Shown: positions 1-7,184 of the stretch, piece by piece
Layout: each line of letters begins with the position of its first letter
Numbering within the stretch: position 1 is the stretch's first letter
NCBI GenBank assembly: GCA_947449125.1
Contig: CANFQR010000020.1
Span: 1 to 11,103 of the forward strand
Direction of reading: 5' to 3'
Length of the DNA stretch: 11,103 bases
DNA from: Bacteroidota bacterium
GTDB taxonomy: Bacteria; Bacteroidota; Bacteroidia; B-17B0; Aurantibacillaceae
Notes under the pieces: generated by a model
Databases searched by the model: none
What the model was told of the DNA's origin: nothing
Seen by the model: only the letters and a program-made list of their open reading frames with translations
Translations under genes and position numbers: made by a program

Positions 1-689
1 ATTACAGTAAAGAATTACAAAGCGATAAAAAATATAAAATTGCTTATTTAAAAGAATGTGTTGAAGCTGAAGGAATAGACCCAGAGGTTAAAACAAGCGT
101 TTTTAATAAAATTGAATGGTTAAAAAAACAAGGGCATATTGTTGAACCTGTAAGTTTTCCGTACCTCGATTATTTGGTTCCAACTTATTATGTTTTAACA
201 ACGGCTGAAGCGTCTTCTAACCTTTCGCGTTTTGACGGAATTCACTTTGGTCATAGAAGTAAAAACGCATTTGACCTTGAAAGCACTTATAAAAAATCGC
301 GAAGTGAAGGGTTTGGAAAAGAAGTAAAGCGTAGAATTATGCTTGGAACTTTTGTTTTAAGTGCGGGTTATTACGATGCTTATTACAGTAAAGGGCAAAA
401 AGTTCGAAAAATAATTCAGGAAAAAACCAATGATATTTTTAAAAACTATGACTTTATACTAACCCCGTCTACACCAGGCACAGCATTTGAATTTGGCAAG
501 AACAGCGCAGACCCTATTAAAATGTACTTGGAAGACATTTTCACAGTTCAAGCAAATATTGCTGGTATTCCTGCTATTTCCGTTCCCTGCGGCACACATA
601 GTAACGGTTTGCCAGTTGGCTTGCAGCTTATGACAAACTATTTTGAAGAAGCTAAACTGTTAACGCTTGCAGCTCAAATTCAAAACTAA
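1..689 (+). CDS. gatA: Asp-tRNA(Asn)/Glu-tRNA(Gln) amidotransferase subunit A, C-terminal part (5' end outside window)
   Basis: This is the C-terminal part of the amidase subunit of GatCAB. That complex uses glutamine-derived ammonia to convert Glu-tRNA(Gln) or Asp-tRNA(Asn) to the amidated form in the cytoplasm. The frame is open from base 3 and gives about 228 residues, roughly half of a normal GatA of about 475-490. An in-frame TTG at 174 is not a real start, because homologous sequence continues upstream of it. Recognisable GatA blocks are YYVLTTAEASSNLSRFDG, then RSEGFGKEVKRRIMLGTFVL followed by SAGYYDAYY, then ILTPSTPGTAF, and YLEDIFTVQANIAG leading into ISVPCG. The Lys-Ser-Ser catalytic triad lies in the missing N-terminal half and cannot be checked. 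It ends with TAA, 67 bp before mdh on the same strand. No terminator is visible between them, so co-transcription is possible. Confidence 0.95.
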   Translation, partial: YSKELQSDKKYKIAYLKECVEAEGIDPEVKTSVFNKIEWLKKQGHIVEPVSFPYLDYLVPTYYVLTTAEASSNLSRFDGIHFGHRSKNAFDLESTYKKSRSEGFGKEVKRRIMLGTFVLSAGYYDAYYSKGQKVRKIIQEKTNDIFKNYDFILTPSTPGTAFEFGKNSADPIKMYLEDIFTVQANIAGIPAISVPCGTHSNGLPVGLQLMTNYFEEAKLLTLAAQIQN

Positions 690-756
690 AATTATTAACA
701 CACTTAAAATAGATTCTTAAAAAATATAAATTTACCAAACTAAAAAAAGAAAAATC

Positions 757-1695
757 ATGAAAGTATCCGTTATTGGTGCAGGAAATGTAGGCGCAACTTG
801 CGCAGAATACATTGCGCTTAACCGAATTGCAAGCGAAGTAGTTATTTTAGACATTAAAGAAAATTTTGCTGAAGGAAAAGCGTTAGATTTAATGCAAACA
901 GCTTCGTTAAATGGCTTTAATACCCGAATAACAGGTAGCACAAACGATTATACAAAAACAGCCAACAGTAAAGTTGTTGTAATAACTAGTGGTATTCCTC
1001 GTAAACCGGGAATGACTCGCGAAGAATTAATCGGCATTAATGCGGGAATAGTTAAAACCGTAACAGAAAACGTTTTAAAACATTCGCCCGAAGCTATTAT
1101 TATTGTGGTTAGTAACCCAATGGATACAATGACATACCTGGCTCTAAAAGAAAGTAAATTACCAAAAAACAGAATTATTGGTATGGGTGGCATTTTAGAT
1201 AGTGCCCGATTCAAATGTTATTTGTCAATGGCGCTAAACGCTCCTGCTAGTGATATCAGCGGAACAGTTATAGGTGGTCACGGTGACACAACCATGATTC
1301 CTTTAACCCGTTTAGCCTCTTATACAGGTTCTCCGGTTTCTCAATTTTTAGATGATGCTTCTCTTAAAAAAGTTGCAGCCGACACAATGGTTGGAGGCGC
1401 CACATTAACCGGAATGTTAGGCACCAGTGCCTGGTATGCGCCAGGAGCTGCCGTTGCTGCTTTAGTAAACAGTATTATCAACGACCAGAAAAAATTATTC
1501 CCTTGCTGCGTTGCATTAGAAGGAGAATATGGACAAAAAGATATTTGTTTAGGCGTTCCTGTAATAATTGGAAAAAATGGCTGGGAGAAAATTGTAGATT
1601 TAAAATTAAATGACGAAGAACAGGCACTATTTAATAAAAGTGCTGACGCCGTTAGAGCAATGAATCAAGTTATTGATGATATGAAAACTTCTTAA
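757..1695 (+). CDS. mdh: Malate dehydrogenase (LDH-like family)
   Basis: This is NAD-dependent malate dehydrogenase, which interconverts malate and oxaloacetate in the TCA cycle in the cytoplasm. It has 312 residues, the full length expected for the lactate/malate dehydrogenase-type bacterial enzyme. Visible residues: the Rossmann loop GAGNVG (7-12); Asp32, expected to bind the NAD ribose; the substrate loop GIPRKPGM with Arg82 and then Arg88; SNP around Asn120; LDSAR with Asp148 and Arg151; and GGHGD with catalytic His175. Arg82 sits where lactate dehydrogenases carry Gln, which favours malate over lactate. The ATG is preceded by an A-rich stretch rather than a Shine-Dalgarno site, which is normal in Bacteroidota. 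A strong hairpin terminator follows 23 bp after the stop. No catalytic residue is missing and no frameshift is seen. Confidence 0.96.
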   Translation: MKVSVIGAGNVGATCAEYIALNRIASEVVILDIKENFAEGKALDLMQTASLNGFNTRITGSTNDYTKTANSKVVVITSGIPRKPGMTREELIGINAGIVKTVTENVLKHSPEAIIIVVSNPMDTMTYLALKESKLPKNRIIGMGGILDSARFKCYLSMALNAPASDISGTVIGGHGDTTMIPLTRLASYTGSPVSQFLDDASLKKVAADTMVGGATLTGMLGTSAWYAPGAAVAALVNSIINDQKKLFPCCVALEGEYGQKDICLGVPVIIGKNGWEKIVDLKLNDEEQALFNKSADAVRAMNQVIDDMKTS

Positions 1696-1717
1696 TTACA
1701 CGTAATCAAATTAACAC

Positions 1718-1751
1718 AAAAACCGCTTCAGAATCTCTGGGGCGGTTTTTT
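1718..1751 (+). terminator. Intrinsic terminator after mdh
   Basis: A nine-base-pair stem, CCGCTTCAG pairing with CTGGGGCGG (two G-U pairs), encloses the loop AATCT. The stem is flanked by AAAAA before it and TTTTTT after it, which lengthens the hairpin and supplies the U-tract. It lies between the mdh stop and the next start codon on the same strand. It should therefore separate mdh transcription from the downstream outer-membrane protein gene. Confidence 0.9.
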
Positions 1752-1800
1752 ATTTAAAACCCTCTACACAATTTGTTTTTGCTTATTTTTACCCTATAAA

Positions 1801-3402
1801 ATGAAAAACGCCCTTATATCTGTTTTATTATTGTTTTCCATAATTTCAGTTGGTCAAAATAACCAAGCTGCCAGAAATTCACTTATTTCAAATAATACGG
1901 ATGCGGCGTTTGAATATTGGAATATTTCTGTGCCGAATTCTGTTTTTCATTCATCGTTTAAACCCTATTTAAGCAGCACTTTTTTAAATGCCAACGATTC
2001 ATTTATTCCTTTTAAACATTATGCGTTTAAGAATTTCTTTTTAAGCAAAACATTAAATGAAAAACCAGAAAGAAGAAATTGGTATAATTTACAGTTTCAC
2101 CCAATTATTGATGCTGAAATTGGCTACGACGCCTTAAAAAGTTTACCACTGAATAATTTAATTGGCGGGGCAAACTTAAAATTAAACATCAACAATGATT
2201 TTACTTTTTCAGGAACTATTGTTGGAGGTAAAAACAATTTACCGTTTTATATTGATACCCTTTTGTACAACCAAAAAATAATTCCCACCTATGGGCAAAG
2301 TTATGGTGATAACAAAAGCGGTTATTCATTTATGGATTACACTGGCTATATTTCTTATTCACCAAACAACAATAAAGTTTTTAATTTTCAGGCCGGGCGA
2401 GAAAAACATTTTATTGGTGATGGTTACCGAAGTGTATTGCTTAGTGATTTTGCGCCAGCATATCCTTTCTTCAGAATCAACACTAATATATGGAAAATAC
2501 AATATAATGTTTGGTATACCTGGATGTTTGATGTATCAAAAGCAAACGGATTTCAAAAAAAGTATACTAATAAATACGGTGCATTTCATTATTTAAGTTA
2601 CAATATTACCAACGACTTAAACATTGGCTTATTTGAAAATATAATTTTTAGAGGGACGGATACTACCCAAAATAGAGGATTTGAAGTAAACTACTTAAAC
2701 CCTATTGTTTTTTTTAGACCACAGGAATACTCAATAGGTTCTCCTGACAATGCGTTAATTGGGTTGAACATTAACTATAAATTATTAGGCTGTTTAAAAT
2801 TATATGGACAATTGGGGTTAGACGAGTTCTACTTGCAGGAAATTAAAGCCAAAAGCGGTTGGTGGGCTAATAAGCAAGCTTGGCAATTAGGTGTAAAATA
2901 TATTAATGCTTTTCGAATTAAAGGTTTAAGTGTACAAGCCGAGTATAACGAAGTAAGGCCTTACACCTATTCGCATGGAGTTGTAGAACAAAACTATTCA
3001 CACTATGGCATGCCGTTGGCGCACCCATTAGGTGCCAATTTTAAAGAGTTTTTAGGTTTTTTAAATTATAGAAAAAATAACATTGAAATATCGTGGCAGG
3101 GTTTGTACGCAATTGTTGGTAAAGATTCATTAAACGGAAAATCTAATTTAGGACAAAATATTTTTTTAAGTTACAACACTCGCCCATATGAATTTGGTCA
3201 CAAAACTACACAGGGTATAAAAACAAACATTTTGCAAAGTAATCTAAAATTCACCTACTACATAATTCCCAACATGAATATGCGTTTAGAGGCAGGTTAT
3301 ATTCAGCGATCAGAATCTAATACGCAAGGTTATATTTTAGAAAATCCTTTTTTTTATATAGGTTTTAAAACTAGTTTTTGGAATAGTTACAGAGACTTTT
3401 AA
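1801..3402 (+). CDS. Predicted outer-membrane beta-barrel protein, RemB/Wzi-like
   Basis: A 533-residue exported protein. Residues 1-18 form a short lipophilic signal peptide (MKNALISVLLLFSIISVG), with cleavage likely just before QNNQ. The rest is rich in alternating aromatic and polar strands and ends in aromatic Phe (FWNSYRDF), typical of outer-membrane barrels. Conserved-looking blocks are GREKHFIGDGYRS (199-211), an IGSPDN motif (312-317), VRPYTYSH (385-392) and PLAHPLGANF (405-414). From memory, these blocks occur in Bacteroidota barrels annotated as gliding protein RemB or capsule-assembly Wzi-family proteins, so the family call is recognition rather than proof. RemB is a cell-surface gliding protein in Flavobacterium johnsoniae; nothing here shows that this copy has that role. 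It starts 49 bp after the mdh terminator and so should have its own promoter, but no convincing -7 box was found. Its stop overlaps the recO stop on the opposite strand. Confidence 0.72.
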   Translation: MKNALISVLLLFSIISVGQNNQAARNSLISNNTDAAFEYWNISVPNSVFHSSFKPYLSSTFLNANDSFIPFKHYAFKNFFLSKTLNEKPERRNWYNLQFHPIIDAEIGYDALKSLPLNNLIGGANLKLNINNDFTFSGTIVGGKNNLPFYIDTLLYNQKIIPTYGQSYGDNKSGYSFMDYTGYISYSPNNNKVFNFQAGREKHFIGDGYRSVLLSDFAPAYPFFRINTNIWKIQYNVWYTWMFDVSKANGFQKKYTNKYGAFHYLSYNITNDLNIGLFENIIFRGTDTTQNRGFEVNYLNPIVFFRPQEYSIGSPDNALIGLNINYKLLGCLKLYGQLGLDEFYLQEIKAKSGWWANKQAWQLGVKYINAFRIKGLSVQAEYNEVRPYTYSHGVVEQNYSHYGMPLAHPLGANFKEFLGFLNYRKNNIEISWQGLYAIVGKDSLNGKSNLGQNIFLSYNTRPYEFGHKTTQGIKTNILQSNLKFTYYIIPNMNMRLEAGYIQRSESNTQGYILENPFFYIGFKTSFWNSYRDF

Positions 3403-4106
3403 CAGGTATTTATTTCTTTTAAAACTTCAAGGCTTTTTATCTTGTTAAATCCAGGGAAATGAAATTGATAATAAGCCAAAAGTAAATCTAAAATAATTTG
3501 CCGATGTGTGTTTGATAATTTTATTTTTAACGCATTAATTTTTAAAAATTCCGAAAACATCATCGAGTCCTCTGCTCCAAATCCTAAAGGAAAAACCAAA
3601 CTTTTAGAAGAAAACTCACCCTCTCTACAATCAAAATATTGGGCATGAACAGAATAATTATTTTGTGGTTCAACGCCAAAATATTTTGTAAACTCTATTA
3701 AAAAATACAAGTGAATATTTATAAAATCAGTTTCTGAATCATTTAAATAAAACAAACAGGACTCCACAAAATCATACAAACCTGAATTTGTTTGACTTTC
3801 CCTCAATGATTTAATCAGAATTTCATTTAAAAACTGAGCAATACTTAATTTTGAAAAAGATTGATGAATACTGGATAAAATGTAATAACATGAGATTTCA
3901 GTAATTTGATGTATCGTTTTACTTTGTTTTAAAATAAGTTCAACGTTAATTAAACTTAAGGGAAAAATATGACTAGCTCGGATATTTTTATTTAACACTA
4001 CAGACGAAGTAACCAAACCGTTTTTATACGTGTATAATTTTAAAATGTATTTCTTGTCTCCATGTTTAATTGATTGCAAAACAATGGCTTTATCAGAAAC
4101 GCGCAT
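3399..4106 (-). CDS. recO: DNA repair protein RecO
   Basis: RecO is a cytoplasmic recombination mediator of the RecFOR pathway. It anneals single strands and helps load RecA onto SSB-coated DNA. The 235 residues match the usual length of about 240. The N-terminal OB-fold begins KAIVLQSIKHGDKKYILKLY, which includes the family pattern of a basic, turn-rich first hairpin. The helical C-terminus ends with YYQFHFPGFNKIKSLEVLKE, which I recognise as the RecO ending in Bacteroidota. No CxxC pair is present, so the zinc-finger site of some RecO proteins (e.g. Deinococcus) is absent. The start ATG overlaps the porZ stop by one base (TAATG), which supports this start and suggests translational coupling. 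The stop codon overlaps that of the convergent barrel gene. Confidence 0.92.
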   Translation of the reverse strand: MRVSDKAIVLQSIKHGDKKYILKLYTYKNGLVTSSVVLNKNIRASHIFPLSLINVELILKQSKTIHQITEISCYYILSSIHQSFSKLSIAQFLNEILIKSLRESQTNSGLYDFVESCLFYLNDSETDFINIHLYFLIEFTKYFGVEPQNNYSVHAQYFDCREGEFSSKSLVFPLGFGAEDSMMFSEFLKINALKIKLSNTHRQIILDLLLAYYQFHFPGFNKIKSLEVLKEINTC

Positions 4107-6472
4107 TAATTTATAACAAGAATTTTTGAAACTGCTTTTTGTTCGCCGTCAGTACTTGATGCATATACAATATAAACACCTGACGACACTCTGTTTCCTG
4201 AAAGTGTTTTTACCGGCCATTCTATTTGCCCACCTTGAGACTTTGTTTCCCAAACCAAATTACCGTTTTGATCTACTATTTTAACCACCGAATTATCAAT
4301 AAGACCTCTTACAAAAACGGTTCCCGGAAAATTAGACCTAACCGGATTTGGGAAAGCATACACATCGTTATACTTTTCATCGCCTTCAATTATTAAACTC
4401 CTGAAGGATTGTACGCCCAAATCGGTTCCAATAAAAATATCGCCAGTTATTTTATCGTAATTAACATCAATTATTGTGTTTGAAATTAATGGGCTTGTTT
4501 CTTTTGTAAAATGATACATTTGCGTTAGTCCATCCGAACTAAAACAATATAAGCCTCCTTCTTTAGTTCCAACCCACTTATTATTTGCGCCATCAACTAG
4601 AATAGCTGTAACTGTTTCTTTTTCCAACAACAATTCCACATTGCCATCTTGAACAATTTTTATTGGCTGAGCATCAAAATTAACGTCAGTAAAAATATTT
4701 GAAGGGTTATAAAATACTCTTATGCCCGCATCGGTGCCTACCCAAATTTTACCATCTTTATCTTCTGCTATTGAATAAACCGAGTTAGATTCTAAATTAC
4801 CTCTACCCACATCTTTTGTGAGAATTTTATAGTTTATATTTTGAATGGGAGATGAAAAATTTGAATGATTAAATACTGTAATTCCTCCCTGTCTTTCATG
4901 CAAAACCCAAACATAATTATTTTTGTCAACAAATACTTTTCTAACAAAACGGGGCGCATCAAAATTAAAATTCTGAAAAGCACCATTCGTCTTTTTCACG
5001 GTCAGATAATTTTTAACATCACTGCTAGCAATCCATAAATTTCCATTTTTGTCCATACTTAAACCACTGCATCTAGCCGAACCGGAATAAACCTCAGGCA
5101 ATACAGAGTTAGAAGGATTATAAACAGCTACCAACTCGTTGTTTTTATACTCCAACAAACCTGCACTCCAAGAACTTGCATAAACCCTGCTCGGATCTTT
5201 TCTGTCAATAAATGCACAATTAATATCAAATACCGGATTACTTGGGGTTTCTGGAGCTTTTATATAAAGCCATTCATTATTTTTATAAAAGTTTATCCCT
5301 TCCCTAATAAATGATGTTCCGCCTCCTTGATCAGGATATGATGGCGAAACCACAACCTCGCTATTAAAAATATCTATATTGCTTACTAAATTACTTTTTG
5401 TACCATTTGATTTTATAACATTTTGCGTATAGAATGGATTACTGCCATATGTTTGGAAAGCTCCATTAAACCTATCGGCGACCCAATATGTATAATTACC
5501 ATAACGAAAATCAATATAATTATCAAGTGGGTAATAATCTGTCTCGTTATTAACGCCCGTAAAAAAGGCCACCGTATTAAGAACATCTTTATCTAACACC
5601 AACACACCGAATTGATTAAAGACTGTCAGGTAGTTAGCATAAACATATCCTAATTTTCTTATTGTTAAAGGTGTTTGATTAGGGAATAGTTTAGACCACA
5701 CATTGTTTGTTAAAGCATAAAGAGTATCCTGCAAAGAAATAGAGGGGTTTGTTTTTGAGGGAGAGTACGCCGCTATTATTTTATTTGAAACATTAACAAC
5801 CCCACATACGGGTCCGCTCGGAATATCTGAAGATGGAACTAATTTCCAATTATTATAATTGTTTAATATTTTTGTTTTGTAATTCGATTTTAAGAGCCCA
5901 TTTGGTGTAGCAGCAAAAATTAAAGAATCGTTAAACGCAAGTTGATAAACCTCAAGGTTTGCGCCGTTTGGACCAATTATTAATGTTTCTTTAACTTCTA
6001 GCTTTTCGGTATCAAAAACAACTATACCAAAACCGCAGGATAAATATGCAAACTGATTTTTAAAAACAACTTCATTAATGATCTTTTTGCCATTCAAAAT
6101 TTTTGATTTAATATCAGAATAATTTAAAATCTCGTCATCAGAATTTATTATGTCAATGTTACAGTTGTCATATATTACTAGTAATTTATTGTTAAACGGG
6201 TTTGCTCTTAATAACTTAATGCCAACATCGTTAAGACCATTTACCTTACTAATTTTTTCATAACTAAAATCCCATTCGTTAATTTTAAAAATGCTATTGT
6301 AGTTTGAAGCATAAATATTTCCGTTATATTTTGTAATAGAATTACAATTACTCAAACCTAAATGGTCTTGCCATGACCTTGGACCAACCTGAGACGAAAT
6401 TGAAATAAAATAAAAACAAAATAGTAATAATAAACCTCCGCGCAGTTGTTTGGTTATTTCCGCCATAGCCAT
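4106..6472 (-). CDS. porZ: Type IX secretion system component PorZ (beta-propeller protein with T9SS C-terminal domain)
   Basis: PorZ belongs to the T9SS attachment complex (PorU, PorV, PorQ, PorZ) on the cell surface. In Porphyromonas gingivalis it delivers anionic LPS to the sortase PorU, which links it to secreted cargo. The 788 residues match PorZ size (about 780 in P. gingivalis). A signal peptide covers residues 1-27 (basic KQLR, then a hydrophobic core, then SISSQ). The mature start carries the typical WQDHL (34-38), followed by KVNGLNDVGI, a NIDII block and YLSCGFGIVV, all hallmarks of the first propeller. Later repeats of the NLWIAS, KIWVGTDAGI and NKWVGTKEGGLY type build the second propeller. 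Residues 705-788 form a type-A sorting domain (FPNPV, VKIVDQNGNLVW, SSGVYIVY, KILVIN). In the family this domain is retained rather than cleaved. The start could be Met1 or Met3. It is the first gene of an operon with recO and is divergent from tRNA-Arg. Whether this organism makes A-LPS is unknown; another sugar may be the substrate. Confidence 0.9.
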   Translation of the reverse strand: MAMAEITKQLRGGLLLLFCFYFISISSQVGPRSWQDHLGLSNCNSITKYNGNIYASNYNSIFKINEWDFSYEKISKVNGLNDVGIKLLRANPFNNKLLVIYDNCNIDIINSDDEILNYSDIKSKILNGKKIINEVVFKNQFAYLSCGFGIVVFDTEKLEVKETLIIGPNGANLEVYQLAFNDSLIFAATPNGLLKSNYKTKILNNYNNWKLVPSSDIPSGPVCGVVNVSNKIIAAYSPSKTNPSISLQDTLYALTNNVWSKLFPNQTPLTIRKLGYVYANYLTVFNQFGVLVLDKDVLNTVAFFTGVNNETDYYPLDNYIDFRYGNYTYWVADRFNGAFQTYGSNPFYTQNVIKSNGTKSNLVSNIDIFNSEVVVSPSYPDQGGGTSFIREGINFYKNNEWLYIKAPETPSNPVFDINCAFIDRKDPSRVYASSWSAGLLEYKNNELVAVYNPSNSVLPEVYSGSARCSGLSMDKNGNLWIASSDVKNYLTVKKTNGAFQNFNFDAPRFVRKVFVDKNNYVWVLHERQGGITVFNHSNFSSPIQNINYKILTKDVGRGNLESNSVYSIAEDKDGKIWVGTDAGIRVFYNPSNIFTDVNFDAQPIKIVQDGNVELLLEKETVTAILVDGANNKWVGTKEGGLYCFSSDGLTQMYHFTKETSPLISNTIIDVNYDKITGDIFIGTDLGVQSFRSLIIEGDEKYNDVYAFPNPVRSNFPGTVFVRGLIDNSVVKIVDQNGNLVWETKSQGGQIEWPVKTLSGNRVSSGVYIVYASSTDGEQKAVSKILVIN

Positions 6473-6523
6473 ATAACGCTAAAATTACAACATTATTATT
6501 TTAAAAACCATAAAATATGATGT

Positions 6524-6531
6524 TATATTTG
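6524..6531 (+). promoter_or_regulatory. -7 box of the tRNA-Arg promoter
   Basis: TATATTTG is an exact match to the Bacteroidota primary-sigma -7 consensus TAnnTTTG. It lies 10 bp before the tRNA, so transcription would start about five bases upstream of the mature 5' end. No clear TTG -33 element is present at the expected distance. Confidence 0.6.
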
Positions 6532-6541
6532 CGTTCTAAAT

Positions 6542-6615
6542 GGCTCCGTAGTTCAACTGGATAGAATGACAGATTCCGGTTCTGTTGGTTGGGGGTTCGA
6601 ATCCCTTCGGAGTCA
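6542..6615 (+). tRNA. tRNA-Arg (anticodon CCG)
   Basis: The 74 bases fold as a complete cloverleaf. The acceptor stem GGCTCCG pairs with CGGAGTC (one G-U) and the discriminator is A. The D stem is GTTC/GAAT. The anticodon stem ACAGA/TCTGT holds the loop TTCCGGT, which places anticodon CCG at 6576-6578. The variable loop has five bases. The T arm is GGGGG-TTCGAAT-CCCTT. The anticodon reads CGG, so the charge is arginine. The 3' CCA is not encoded (CAAAAC follows), so it must be added after transcription. The two outer T-stem pairs and one acceptor pair are G-U. It is divergent from porZ. Confidence 0.96.
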
Positions 6616-6740
6616 CAAAACTTCAAAATTACCTGTAAATTTATGTTTGTTTAATTTTTATTTTCTAATACAAATTCTATCAGGTAGTTTTGATTTATTT
6701 ACACTGGCTTTAAGAAAATTAAAATTAATTAGAGTTTAAA

Positions 6741-7184
6741 TTATAAAACCTTTAAACTATCTAATTCTTTCTTAGAAATAGTTGGCGGTATAATATTATT
6801 TTTTATTTTTTCGACAATAAATTCAGCCGTCTTTTTTGCTTTCTTTTTATTATCAAACCCCACATTACCTTGAACAGAAGGTATATTTGGCTGATGAATA
6901 TATAATAAACCTGAAATAATTATGTCATATCCATAACCTGTAAAGTTATTACTAATTGATTTAATGTATTTATCATTACGAAAAACTTTTATCTGTATTT
7001 TTTTCTCCTTACACGTTTTACTTTTTATTTTTTTTTTAATAGCCGATTTATTTAAAGAATCTACTTTATGATTGATAAATAAATCATTTTTGCTAATCAA
7101 AAAATAACTGGTGGGGGAAAAAAATGAAATTATAGGAATAGATAGAAAAATTACGGGAGAAAAAATATTCGAAAAAATCCCCAT
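6741..7184 (-). CDS. DUF4907-type small membrane-anchored protein
   Basis: A 147-residue protein. Residues 4-30 are strongly hydrophobic (a signal anchor or uncleaved signal) and contain no Lys or Arg. A very lysine-rich stretch follows (49-66). Residues 63-146 resemble the uncharacterised DUF4907 domain of Bacteroidota: a GYGYDI strand (83-88), YIHQPNIPSVQGN (95-107), then F-x5-AKKTAEFIVEKIK, and the ending PPTISKKELDSL (133-144). The function of the family is unknown to me. Its start ATG overlaps the stop of the Kelch gene by one base (TAATG), which fixes the start and suggests coupled translation. The 125 bp between its stop and tRNA-Arg show no gene and no clear terminator. The family call comes from remembered motifs. 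Confidence 0.75.
   Translation of the reverse strand: MGIFSNIFSPVIFLSIPIISFFSPTSYFLISKNDLFINHKVDSLNKSAIKKKIKSKTCKEKKIQIKVFRNDKYIKSISNNFTGYGYDIIISGLLYIHQPNIPSVQGNVGFDNKKKAKKTAEFIVEKIKNNIIPPTISKKELDSLKVL

Noticed and set aside
174..689. A start of translation at TTG 174 for the amidotransferase gene
   Set aside because: The same frame is open from base 3 and encodes GatA-like sequence before 174, so this is an internal codon of a gene cut by the window edge.
727..734. TAAATTTA as a -7 box for mdh
   Set aside because: It mismatches the final G of TAnnTTTG, has no TTG at the -33 distance, and such strings are common in AT-rich intergenic DNA.
732..1214. Two - strand open frames antisense to mdh (732-941 and 948-1214)
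   Set aside because: They lie opposite the Rossmann fold and substrate loop of a well-conserved malate dehydrogenase and have no independent support.
2291..2596. A + strand frame within the barrel gene
   Set aside because: It is out of frame with a continuous exported-protein gene whose motifs cover this stretch.
6480..6487. TAATTTTA on the - strand as a -7 box for porZ
   Set aside because: It is imperfect, lies so close to the ATG that almost no leader would remain, and has no supporting -33 element.
6542..7184. Island insertion at the tRNA-Arg 3' end carrying the Kelch-DUF4907 genes
   Set aside because: No second copy of the tRNA 3' end, no integrase and no change in base composition are visible in the window.
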